DNA from: Rhizobium sp. Root1203
Lineage (GTDB): Bacteria > Pseudomonadota > Alphaproteobacteria > Rhizobiales > Rhizobiaceae
Direction of reading: 5' to 3'
Assembly (NCBI RefSeq): GCF_001424945.1
Contig: NZ_LMCW01000020.1
Coordinates: 1-64,000, forward strand
Length of the DNA: 64,000 nucleotides
In this document: piece by piece, positions 36,624-44,448 of the stretch
Layout: every line of letters begins with the position of its first letter
Numbering within the stretch: the first letter of the stretch is position 1
Position numbers and translations under genes: made by a program
Notes under the pieces: generated by a model
Database searches by the model: none
Seen by the model: the letters and a program-made list of their open reading frames with translations, nothing else
What the model was told of the DNA's origin: nothing

Positions 36624-37556
36624 TCAGTCTGGTGCCGCAAGCGAACGGACAAAATGGTTCGCTCCGACCTGCTCGACGGCAGTCGAAGGCGGTCGGCTGA
36701 GTGCGCGGACTGTTTCGGCCTGCTCCACAAAGCGCGCGCTGGCGCCTCTGACGAACGGGCGGCTGCCGTCGGGCACTGCCGATAACAGCAGCTGCGTATA
36801 GGGATGGCGCGGATCGCCGATGACGGCCCGTGTCTCACCCCATTCGACCATCTGGCCGGCGAACATGACGACAATCTCCTCCGCCACATGTGCAGCGGTC
36901 GCGATATCGTGGGTGATGTAGAGCAGGGCCAGGTTCTTTTCACGCTTGATGCGCTCAAGCAGCTCGAGGATGCCCATTCGTATAGAAACGTCGAGCATCG
37001 ATGTCGGTTCGTCTGCCACGAGCACGCTCGGCTGCACGGCAAGCGCACGCGCAATATTCACGCGCTGGCGCTGACCGCCTGAGAGTTCGTGGGGGAACTT
37101 GTGTTTCGTGACAGCAGGATCGAGGCCGACGTCGACAAGCAGTTGCGATACCGCGCTGGAGAGCGCTGCCTTGCCGACAGCATGCCCGTGCAGAATGAGT
37201 GGCCTCGAAAGGTGATGATCAATCGAGAACACCGGGTTCAGCGACGAAAACGGATCCTGAAACACCATCTGAACGTCGCGACGATAAGCCCGCTCGTCCT
37301 GTGGCGCGCCAATGACGGTAACATCGCGCTCGCGAAATCTGAGCTTGCCGGCCGTGGGCTGATCCATGCGTGCGATGATACGGGCGCAGGTCGTCTTGCC
37401 GCAGCCGGATTCTCCGACGAGGGCGAGCGCCCTGCCCGAACTGAGTGAGAGCGAGATGCCGCGCAACGCGTGAACCGGACCGAAGCGACGTTCGATGTCT
37501 TCAAGCCGGATGACCGTTTCAGATGGCGCCGGGGAGGGCTGAGGATGAATACTCAT
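36624..37556 (-). CDS. Oligopeptide/oligosaccharide-type ABC transporter ATP-binding protein (F subunit)
   Basis: A 310-aa ATPase with Walker A VGESGCGKTT, signature LSGGQRQR, Walker B VLVADEPTSMLDVS and the switch ITHDIATA. The C-terminal tail lacks the usual cysteine cluster of DppF proteins. ATG 37556 overlaps the partner's stop by four bases; a longer reading enters that gene. It forms the motor of the 37-42 kb importer with the next gene. Confidence 0.9.
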   Translation of the reverse strand: MSIHPQPSPAPSETVIRLEDIERRFGPVHALRGISLSLSSGRALALVGESGCGKTTCARIIARMDQPTAGKLRFRERDVTVIGAPQDERAYRRDVQMVFQDPFSSLNPVFSIDHHLSRPLILHGHAVGKAALSSAVSQLLVDVGLDPAVTKHKFPHELSGGQRQRVNIARALAVQPSVLVADEPTSMLDVSIRMGILELLERIKREKNLALLYITHDIATAAHVAEEIVVMFAGQMVEWGETRAVIGDPRHPYTQLLLSAVPDGSRPFVRGASARFVEQAETVRALSRPPSTAVEQVGANHFVRSLAAPD

Positions 37557-38368
37557 GCGGTCTCTCCCGCCAAATGGCGATGGCCCGGTAGCTGCGGTAT
37601 GGCGTTCCACAGTTTGCGGGTATAGGCATGCTCCGGCGACTGGCTCACCTGCTTGACGTCCCCGACCTCCACGAGCTCGCCTTTCAGCATGACGCCGATC
37701 CGGTGGCAGAGCTGGGCCATCAGATGCAGGTCATGGGTGATGAACAGCACCGAGAATCCGTAGGTCTGCTGAAGATCGATGACCTGCTCGAGTATCTCGC
37801 GCTGCACGACGACATCGAGCGCCGTCGTCGGCTCGTCCATGATGATGAGTTCCGGGCGTAGGGCGAGGCAGATCGCGATCACGATCCGTTGGCGCATACC
37901 GCCGCTGAACTGATGCGGGTAGTCGGTGATCCGGCTGACGGGAATGCCGACCAGCCTGAACATCGCCTCCGCCTGTTCGCGCGACTGGCTCTTAGAGCAG
38001 CCCGTATGTCTGTAGAGCACGTCGTGAAACTGCGCATCGATGCGCATGAGCGGATTGAGCGAGTTCATTGCGCTCTGGAAGACCATGCCGACCCGTTTCC
38101 AGCGGATCCTCTGCATGTCTCCTTCGGGCAGCTTCAGCAGGTCCTGTCCGTCGAGAAAGATCTCGCCCCCGGCAACCCAGGCAGGCACCTTCGAAAGGCG
38201 GGTGATTGCGTAGGCAATCGTGCTCTTCCCGCAACCGGATTCGCCGGCGAGGCCGAACAGCTCGCCTCGGCCGATGTTGAACGACACGTTCTTGACGGCT
38301 CTGAACTCGCCCTTGTCGAGGAGATAGTCGACATCGAGGTTGCGGATCTCCAGCAGGTCGTGGCTCAT
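37553..38368 (-). CDS. Oligopeptide/oligosaccharide-type ABC transporter ATP-binding protein (D subunit)
   Basis: A 271-aa ATPase: Walker A AGESGCGKST, signature FSGGMRQR, Walker B LIIMDEPTTALDVV, and the QQTYGFSVLFITHDL switch region. Shorter than DppD at 15-17 kb because the C-terminal cysteine tail is absent. Start 38368 overlaps the permease stop (ATGA); an upstream frame continues through the permease gene and is rejected. Confidence 0.9.
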   Translation of the reverse strand: MSHDLLEIRNLDVDYLLDKGEFRAVKNVSFNIGRGELFGLAGESGCGKSTIAYAITRLSKVPAWVAGGEIFLDGQDLLKLPEGDMQRIRWKRVGMVFQSAMNSLNPLMRIDAQFHDVLYRHTGCSKSQSREQAEAMFRLVGIPVSRITDYPHQFSGGMRQRIVIAICLALRPELIIMDEPTTALDVVVQREILEQVIDLQQTYGFSVLFITHDLHLMAQLCHRIGVMLKGELVEVGDVKQVSQSPEHAYTRKLWNAIPQLPGHRHLAGETA

Positions 38369-39267
38369 CGGGTGGCCTCCAGCTGGCGGTTGCGCGTACG
38401 ATTGAGGCGCAGCCATCGGCTGAGCGCCGGGCCGGATCGCAGCTGCGGATTGGCGATTTCGTCGAAGGTGAAATTGACGAGCGCCAGTCCAAGCCCGATC
38501 AGCGCGATACCGGCGGCAGGCGTGGCAATGTCCCACCAGGCACCGACGATGATCGCCGATGAATTCTGCGCGTTGTAGAGCATCGTTCCCCAGCTGACCT
38601 GAAGCGGATCGCCGAAGCCCAGATATTCGAGGGTCGTCTGGGCGACAATCGCATAGATGATGCTGCCGACGAGGTTGATGCCGATCAGCGGCAGGAGGTT
38701 CGGCAGCAGCTCGACGAAGATGATACGCCAGCGGGGCTCGCCAATCATTTTGGCAGCGGTGACGAAATCACGACTGCGCAGGGCAAGCGTCTGGGAACGT
38801 GTCATGCGCGCGCCCCAGGGCCACGACGTCAGCGAAATGATGGTCATGATCGCCATCGGCCCGACCGTACCGGCAAACGAGGCAAGAAGGATCAGGAGTG
38901 GAATGTTTGGTATGACGAGGACGGCGTTGGTTGCGAGATCGAGCACCGCATCTGTCCTGCCGCCGACATAGCCGGCGACCAGGCCGATGACGGTGCCGAC
39001 CACGGTGATCGCAATCCCTGTTGCAAAACCGACGGCAATCGAAGTGCGGGCGCCCCAGACGAACTGGGTATAGACATCGCGCCCCATCTTCGTGGTGCCG
39101 AGAACGTGCTCGATGGTGGGCGGTTGGTGCGAGCGGCCGACGCGGGCGCTGGGCGCGCCAGGCGCAATGATCGGCGCGAAGATGGCCATCAGACATAGCG
39201 TGCAGATGATCACCAGCCCGAAGAGCGCCTTCTTCTGCTGGCCGATAAGTTTCAACGCGGAATTCAT
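38365..39267 (-). CDS. ABC transporter permease (DppC-type)
   Basis: A 300-aa permease: N-terminal helix (LFGLVIICTLCLMAIFAP), the periplasmic HVLGTTKMGRDVYTQ motif of DppC proteins and a docking loop VTAAKMIGEPRWRIIFVELLPN. ATG 39267 overlaps the DppB stop by four bases. The long open frame to 39948 is the antisense-side continuation within dppB. Confidence 0.9.
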   Translation of the reverse strand: MNSALKLIGQQKKALFGLVIICTLCLMAIFAPIIAPGAPSARVGRSHQPPTIEHVLGTTKMGRDVYTQFVWGARTSIAVGFATGIAITVVGTVIGLVAGYVGGRTDAVLDLATNAVLVIPNIPLLILLASFAGTVGPMAIMTIISLTSWPWGARMTRSQTLALRSRDFVTAAKMIGEPRWRIIFVELLPNLLPLIGINLVGSIIYAIVAQTTLEYLGFGDPLQVSWGTMLYNAQNSSAIIVGAWWDIATPAAGIALIGLGLALVNFTFDEIANPQLRSGPALSRWLRLNRTRNRQLEATR

Positions 39268-40247
39268 TCGGCGGCCTCCCTCAATCTGGGATCGACCAGA
39301 CCATAAATGATGTCGACGAGAAGGTTTGCACCCAGGGTGGCGAGGGTCATCAAGAGAAGCTGCCCCTGGATGACGGGGTAGTCGCGCGCCACGCTCGCGG
39401 TGAACAGTGTCAGGCCGAGCCCGGGATAGTTGAAGACGATCTCGGTGACGATCGAGCCGCCGAAAACGGCGCCCAGCATCAGCGCGAGGTTCGTCAGGAC
39501 AGGCAACATCGCGTTTCGTGCGCCGTAGCCGAACATGACTGATATGGAGCGTAGCCCCTTTGCCCTGCCCATCGTGACGTAGTCTTCGCCGAGCACCGAA
39601 ATCATCGAGGACCGCATCGTCGTCTGGAATTCGCCGATGAGGTATGGCGACAAGGTGAGGACGGGCATGATCGCGTGAACGAACACGCTGCCCACAAAGG
39701 CAAAGTTCAATGCGGGGTCCAGGCTCGGATCGTAGGCATAGCCGACCGGAAACCAGCGCAGCGACACGCCGAAGATGAAGAGCGTCGTCAATGCGACGAT
39801 GACAGGCGGCACTGCGATCATGACGACGGAGAGCGGCGAAACAACCGTGTCGAAGCGTCCGCCGCGCCGCCAGGCCGCGACCGCACCCAGCGTCACGCCG
39901 ACAAACAGCGAGAAGGTGATGGCCGTGACGACAAGAAACGCCGTCCAAAGCGTCGATCGGCCAAGCACTTCGACCACGGTTTGCGGATAGTATTTCACCG
40001 AGACGCCGAGATCGAGCGTTGCCAATCCCTTCAGATAATCGATGAACTGGGTTGCGATGGGCGCATCGACTGCGCCAAAACGGGCCTTGATCGCCTCGAT
40101 CGCGGCAGGGGTTGCCCGCGATCCCAGTTGCGCGATCATCGCGTCGACGGGGGTCCCCGGCATGAGTCGGGGAACCGTGAAGTTCATGACGATCGCAAAA
40201 AGTAACGCGACCGCATAGACGCCAAGGCGTCGGGAGGAGATACGCAT
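39264..40247 (-). CDS. ABC transporter permease (DppB-type)
   Basis: A 327-aa permease with a DppB N-terminus (LGVYAVALLFAIVMNFTVPRLMPGTPVD), six membrane segments and the docking loop MGRAKGLRSISVMFGYGARN. It starts 25 bases after the binding-protein stop, and unlike the other importers here there is no strong stem-loop in that space. Confidence 0.9.
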   Translation of the reverse strand: MRISSRRLGVYAVALLFAIVMNFTVPRLMPGTPVDAMIAQLGSRATPAAIEAIKARFGAVDAPIATQFIDYLKGLATLDLGVSVKYYPQTVVEVLGRSTLWTAFLVVTAITFSLFVGVTLGAVAAWRRGGRFDTVVSPLSVVMIAVPPVIVALTTLFIFGVSLRWFPVGYAYDPSLDPALNFAFVGSVFVHAIMPVLTLSPYLIGEFQTTMRSSMISVLGEDYVTMGRAKGLRSISVMFGYGARNAMLPVLTNLALMLGAVFGGSIVTEIVFNYPGLGLTLFTASVARDYPVIQGQLLLMTLATLGANLLVDIIYGLVDPRLREAAE

Positions 40248-40272
40248 TCTCTCGTTTCCTTCGGCCTTTGTG

Positions 40273-41967
40273 CTATTGCACCGGCTTCAGACGCAGAAGG
40301 TGCATCAACCGCATGCGGTTGTTATCGTGGTTTTCGGGATTCATCACCGGCTCCTTGTCGGTGACCCAACCGGTGAAACGCTTCGTCGAAAACTGGTACC
40401 AGGTCGGTCCGTTGAACACCGGCACCATGGGGAAATCGTCGGCGACGATCACTTGGACCTCGTCGAACAGCTTCCTGCGATCCTCATCCGTCGTTGCCTT
40501 GCGATAGGCATTGAAGGCCTCGTCGAGCTTGGGATTTGAATAGCGTGTCGCAGCACTGGTGATGCGGCCGGCAAAGGCCGTCGACATCGACTGGTAGTAG
40601 CCGCGGAACGGCGTGGAACCGTCGGCACGCGAATTCAGGGCGACATCGAAACTGCCGTCGAGCAACTGCTTCTGCCATTGCTCGTACTCAGGCGTTGCCA
40701 CTGAGACGTTGAGGCCCGCCGCACGAAGTCCTTCAGCTGCGATCTGGGCGTCGTCGATCCAGTCGGTCCAGCCATTCGGGATGATGATCGTAAAGGCGAT
40801 CGGCTGGCCGGCAGGGTTTGCCCTGAAACCGTCGTCGCCCTTTTTGTAACCGGCATCGTCGAGGAGCTTGTTGGCCTTGTCGACGTCATAGGCCATCCAT
40901 TCGTCGGCAGCACCTTCCGCCGCCTTGTTGCGCCAGGCCTCGAACCGCGGCGGCAAGCCGCTTGCATGCTGGCTTGCCACAGGGTAGCCGAAGCCTGCGA
41001 CATCGACCATGGCCGTGCGGTCCATCGCAAGGCTGAAGGCTCGGCGGAAGTTAAGGTCGTTGAAAGCCTTTGCGTTGGCGGCATTTTCGGTCTTCAGGTT
41101 CATCTGGAATGCGACCGTTTCAGCCGCTGGCTGCCAGTAACCGTTGTTGGCGGGATCGAGCGCCACGAAGGTCTTGTCGATCTGCGGCAGGAACGAGCCG
41201 ATCCAGTCCATTGTCCCCTCGGGCAAGAGAGCGAGCATCTGGTCGTTGCCTGATATCTGCGGCAACTTCAGGCAATCGACATGCAGGGATGCCGCGTCCC
41301 AATAATTCGGATTTCGGCACTGCTCGTAGACCTGCGGCGTGAACCGGCGGATTTCGGTCATCGGTCCCGAGCCGACGGGATTTTCATTCTTGAACGCGAC
41401 AGGATCGGCAACGGTCTTCCAGATGTGCTCCGGCACAACAGCCAGGTCGGCAAGCGATTCCGGGAATTCGGTGTTGACGCCCTTGAGGTTGATCTTGACC
41501 TCGCTCGCTGATGGCGCCTCGACCGAAGCGATGGTGTCACCGACACCGGCGGTATCGACCGCTGGGTTCTTGAGCATCAGCTCCAGCGTGTACTTGACGT
41601 CTGCAGACGTCAGCGGCTGGCCGTCCGACCATTTAACACCGTCACGCAACACGTAGGTGATCGACTTCAGATCATCGGAAAACTTGTAGCTTGTCGCCAG
41701 CCGGAAGATCGGCTTGCCTGCATCATCTGCATTGAAGATAACCAGCGGCTCGTAGATGAAATCCATGGTGCTCTGGCGACGCCCGGCGAGATCGAAGGGG
41801 TTGAAATTGCGAACCCAGCTCGTCTGTTCCTCGATGTGCATCGAGAGCGTCGCCTCGGCATTTGCCGCCGTGGCGAAGGCGCCGGTATAGGCCAGAGACG
41901 CCGCAACGCCCGTGGCCGCCAAAAGCAGATTGCGACGCGTGATCGCAGTAGAACGCATTGTTTTCAT
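40273..41967 (-). CDS. Periplasmic binding protein, family 5 (likely chito-oligosaccharide)
   Basis: A 564-aa solute-binding protein. The leader has a twin-arginine motif (ITRRNLLLAAT) and an alanine-rich core ending near residue 36. Family-5 marks include KSITYVLRDGVKWSDGQPLTSADV and NFRRAFSLAMDRT. It is first in an operon with two permeases, two ATPases, a GNAT protein and a GH20 hexosaminidase, which points to chitobiose or chito-oligosaccharides as cargo. A second in-frame ATG lies at 41958. Confidence 0.88.
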   Translation of the reverse strand: MKTMRSTAITRRNLLLAATGVAASLAYTGAFATAANAEATLSMHIEEQTSWVRNFNPFDLAGRRQSTMDFIYEPLVIFNADDAGKPIFRLATSYKFSDDLKSITYVLRDGVKWSDGQPLTSADVKYTLELMLKNPAVDTAGVGDTIASVEAPSASEVKINLKGVNTEFPESLADLAVVPEHIWKTVADPVAFKNENPVGSGPMTEIRRFTPQVYEQCRNPNYWDAASLHVDCLKLPQISGNDQMLALLPEGTMDWIGSFLPQIDKTFVALDPANNGYWQPAAETVAFQMNLKTENAANAKAFNDLNFRRAFSLAMDRTAMVDVAGFGYPVASQHASGLPPRFEAWRNKAAEGAADEWMAYDVDKANKLLDDAGYKKGDDGFRANPAGQPIAFTIIIPNGWTDWIDDAQIAAEGLRAAGLNVSVATPEYEQWQKQLLDGSFDVALNSRADGSTPFRGYYQSMSTAFAGRITSAATRYSNPKLDEAFNAYRKATTDEDRRKLFDEVQVIVADDFPMVPVFNGPTWYQFSTKRFTGWVTDKEPVMNPENHDNNRMRLMHLLRLKPVQ

Positions 41968-41995
41968 GTGATTATGTTCCCATATTGCGTTTGAT

Positions 41996-42027
41996 TTGAT
42001 TTAGTCAATCAATTTGATTTAATCAAA
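41996..42027. promoter_or_regulatory. AT-rich dyads, ROK operator candidate
   Basis: TTTGATT-T-AATCAAA (42013-42027) is a perfect dyad and TTGATT-5-AATCAA (41996-42012) is a second, directly upstream of the binding-protein gene. ROK repressors of the NagC/Mlc branch bind AT-rich dyads of about this size. The distance to the start codon (30-60 bases) fits a repressor site. Confidence 0.5.
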
Positions 42028-42278
42028 CTACGATTTGCGGACGCGGTCAATCCGGCTGTCAAAAAAATATCGGGGACTGTCAGGTGGAGAAGAAAGCGCT
42101 GAGTAAAGCACGACTTCAGCATCGGCTGAGCAGGATACGATCGAGTGATATGAAAACTGCCCGGCATTCGCACCGACACCGAGAAATTGTCGCGAACTGT
42201 GGAACCGATCAACGGCTCATTCGTTTATCTGTCGCAACACCTATGCTGTTGTACCAAGGCTGCGAGAGCAGCCCCAAG

Positions 42279-42314
42279 GCCCGGTGTGGTTCCCTCCGCA
42301 CCGGGCTCTTTTTA
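42279..42314 (+). terminator. Hairpin with U-tract, first copy of GCCCGGTG stem
   Basis: GCCCGGTG pairs with CACCGGGC (8 bp) around a 12-base loop, followed by TCTTTTTAT on the plus strand. No plus-strand gene ends just upstream, so it may end a small RNA that starts in the 42.05-42.25 kb area. Confidence 0.6.
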
Positions 42315-42410
42315 TGTCGGAACAATTTGAAGGAAGAATCATTGTTGCAGCGGCGACGAACTCTCCTGTGTCCGTCGCTCGACCGACGACAGCCCATCCT
42401 CGTCGGTTGG

Positions 42411-42438
42411 GCCCGGTGTCAGTGCCCCTGCACCGGGC
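42411..42438 (+). repeat. Second copy of the GCCCGGTG hairpin
   Basis: The same 8-base stem GCCCGGTG/CACCGGGC with a different 12-base loop occurs 132 bases after the first copy. It lies directly before the small membrane-protein gene and could affect its translation or stop an upstream transcript; the T-run behind it is weak. Confidence 0.5.
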
Positions 42439-42468
42439 TTGTCTACCGAAAATGGCGAGACGACAACT

Positions 42469-42663
42469 TTGACCTATGATCCCAACAGAGACCCTGATGA
42501 GGCCATCCCGCCCTTGGCCCGCCGCGGTGCCGGGCGCATTTGGTTTGCACTTTCGGTGGTTGTTCTCATCGCGGTATTGGCATGGATTAAATTGAGCGGC
42601 CCGACGACCACCACGACGGGCCAGCGCTTGCCGGCTGCTTCTGAGACGAGCGAGCCGCGTTAG
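42469..42663 (+). CDS. Small single-pass membrane protein
   Basis: A 64-aa protein starting MTYDPNRDPDEAIPPLARRG, with one membrane helix (IWFALSVVVLIAVLAWI) and a Thr-rich tail. The start is a TTG at 42469; a second TTG at 42439 lies in the hairpin and is less likely. I do not recognise a named family. The PNRDPDE... N-terminus and the positive residues before the helix suggest it faces the cytoplasm with its N-terminus. No operon partner. Confidence 0.5.
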   Translation: MTYDPNRDPDEAIPPLARRGAGRIWFALSVVVLIAVLAWIKLSGPTTTTTGQRLPAASETSEPR

Positions 42664-42778
42664 GAGAAGCGTCGCCAACGGGCTTGCCGATAGCCTGACT
42701 TCGTTGGGAAACGGCTGGCATCGATGGCCGCTCTGCCGCCAGAAGCTGGCTTCCAGAATTCGGGAAGCGGTCTCTGCA

Positions 42779-42806
42779 AAAGGTCCGGCTGAAGCGCCGG
42801 GCCTTT
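42779..42806 (-). terminator. Terminator after the Tyr-rich secreted protein gene
   Basis: AAAGGTCCGGC and GCCGGGCCTTT form an 11-bp stem (one G-U pair) around a 6-base loop. It lies 34 bases after the stop of the gene at 42840 in its transcription direction, and its stem ends in a T-run on the minus strand. Confidence 0.6.
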
Positions 42807-42839
42807 CATTGCCTGGCCCATACAAGAACCTGCTACCGA

Positions 42840-43172
42840 CTAAAAGTCCAAATAGACGGTTACACCGGACCTGCGTTGGTAACCGTAGTCGTCAGGATAG
42901 CCGCCGTAGTGCCGCTGATATCCGTAGTACGTGGGATAACTGCGGTATCCGTATGGGCGAGCGTAGCAGTTGTAGCAGGACCGATAGCCGTATCGACGGT
43001 TCGAGTGACCATACGCATGCCCGTTACCATGACCCTTGTCTTTGACAAGCTCCACGTCAGCGGTATGGATAGGCATTGCCTTCGGCACGACGATCGGCGC
43101 GGCGTTTAGCGGCAAGGCGCAAGATGCAGCCACGACCATGGCTGCGAACGGGGGAAATAGCTTCTTCATCAT
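42840..43172 (-). CDS. Small secreted Tyr/Gly-rich protein
   Basis: A 110-aa protein with a signal peptide (MMKKLFPPFAAMVVAASCAL, cleavage near LNAAP) and a mature region full of Tyr, Gly, Arg and His (GHGNGHAYGHSNRRYGYR, then YGYRSYPTYYGYQ). Two cysteines lie in CYNCYAR. Such short Y/G-rich envelope proteins are common in Rhizobiales, but I do not recognise a family with a known role. The cysteines and histidines may bind metal. Stand-alone gene with its own terminator. Confidence 0.7.
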   Translation of the reverse strand: MMKKLFPPFAAMVVAASCALPLNAAPIVVPKAMPIHTADVELVKDKGHGNGHAYGHSNRRYGYRSCYNCYARPYGYRSYPTYYGYQRHYGGYPDDYGYQRRSGVTVYLDF

Positions 43173-43328
43173 TGTCGCATCCTTTCTGGATGCGAGTCTC
43201 GCTTAACTAGCATTAACCTCCGATGAACCGCTGCACGCTGCGGGCTCACCAAAAGAACCCACAGGCTTGCTGCCGATGGGCGTGGTCTCGACCGATCTGC
43301 TTGCCATCACGCAGAAAGGGAGTTGTCC

Positions 43329-43354
43329 AAAACCTGCGCCCATACCAGGTTTTT
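43329..43354. terminator. Possible bidirectional terminator
   Basis: AAAACCTG pairs with CAGGTTTT (8 bp) around a 9-base loop with T-runs in both directions. It lies about 75 bases downstream of the stop of the LysR gene at 43429, the probable user. The rest of 43173-43428 shows no gene. Confidence 0.5.
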
Positions 43355-43428
43355 GCGCTTGCCGGCATAGGCTACCGGGGCGTCTTCAGCTTCAGGCGAT
43401 CGGGCGAGGCGAGCCCGCGTGGCACTTG

Positions 43429-44337
43429 TCAGGTGGGTTCGCGGCTGGAGACCTGCGACAAAAGCCAGTCGGTGAAGGAGAGGCCAAGCGCATGCTCCCG
43501 CTTGCCGTCCGGCGTCACCACATAATAGCTGTTTTCCGTCGGCATCGGCCGATCGAACACGATCTGCAGGACGCCCGAGTTCAGCTCTTCCTCGATGAGG
43601 TAGAGCGGAAGAAGCGCAAAGCCCATGGCGGCGACGGAGGCTTCGATGATCATCGAGAGCTGGTCGAAACGGTTCCCGCGATAAGACGGCGCCGCATCGA
43701 TGCCTGATGTTTCGAACCACTTCGGCCACAGGCGCGGCCTGGTCGCCAGGTGCAGCAGCGGCTTGCCGGCGAGTTCGACCGGTTCGAAAGCAGGCATCGC
43801 CCTGAGCAATCGAGGGCTCGCGACCGGTACCACGACTTCTCCGCACAGGAACGTGCAGGTTGCCCGCGCCCAGATCGGTTGGCCATAGTGGATGGCAAGG
43901 TCGAAACTCTCCTGTTCGAAATCGAATGGCTCCGACCGCGACGAAATATCGAGAATTGCGCCTGGATTGGCCGAGAGGAAAGACGGAAGACGCGGCGTCA
44001 GCCATCGGCTGCCGAACGTCGGAAGCGTCGCCACCGAAAGGGTTGCGGTGGCATCCGCACCAGCGGCTGCCCGCATCATCATTTCCTCCGTCTGGTGGAG
44101 CAAACGCCTTGCCTCGGGCAGCAAGCGTTTGCCGGCGTCCGACAGAATGGCCCGCTGGCGCACCCGCTCGAAGAGAAGGACGCCGAGCTGGCCCTCGAGC
44201 TCCTTGATCTGCCGGCTGACTGCACTTTGCGTCAGGTTGAGCTCGACGGCAGCCCGCGTGAAGCTGCCGTGGCGCGCGGCGGATTCAAAAGACTGCAGCG
44301 TGGTCAGGTCAGGCATCATCCGTCGAGGTGTAGTCAT
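43429..44337 (-). CDS. LysR-family transcriptional regulator (GcvA-like)
   Basis: A 302-aa regulator. The HTH (LTTLQSFESAARHGSFTRAAVELNLTQSAVSRQIKELE) belongs to the GcvA/AmpR branch, and the effector domain has LAIHYGQPIWARATCTFLCGEVVVPV and GFALLPLYLIEEEL. It is divergent from the 2-oxoadipate dioxygenase gene across about 110 bases, which suggests control of the lysine/aminoadipate genes downstream. Confidence 0.88.
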   Translation of the reverse strand: MTTPRRMMPDLTTLQSFESAARHGSFTRAAVELNLTQSAVSRQIKELEGQLGVLLFERVRQRAILSDAGKRLLPEARRLLHQTEEMMMRAAAGADATATLSVATLPTFGSRWLTPRLPSFLSANPGAILDISSRSEPFDFEQESFDLAIHYGQPIWARATCTFLCGEVVVPVASPRLLRAMPAFEPVELAGKPLLHLATRPRLWPKWFETSGIDAAPSYRGNRFDQLSMIIEASVAAMGFALLPLYLIEEELNSGVLQIVFDRPMPTENSYYVVTPDGKREHALGLSFTDWLLSQVSSREPT

Positions 44338-44448
44338 TCCAAAACCGCATCATGTCAGCTTAATTTGTCGCTATTTCTCTACTACGCGGTCGATATGATC
44401 GCAATCCAGAATGAACTGACAAGAACACCCTTGAAATCGAGAGAAGAT

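Larger units (their letters stand above)
41968..42468. other. Gene-free region with operator-like dyads and hairpins
   Basis: This 501-base stretch carries the operator-like dyads next to the binding-protein gene and a run of hairpins further on, listed separately. A hairpin at 42382-42407 (ACCGACGA with TCGTCGGT) lies between the two GCCCGGTG hairpins. No open frame in it has a recognisable relative; a short structured RNA is possible. Confidence 0.45.

Noticed and set aside
43750..44448. Upstream extension of the HglS frame
   Set aside because: It runs through the divergent LysR gene; HglS homology begins at 44449.
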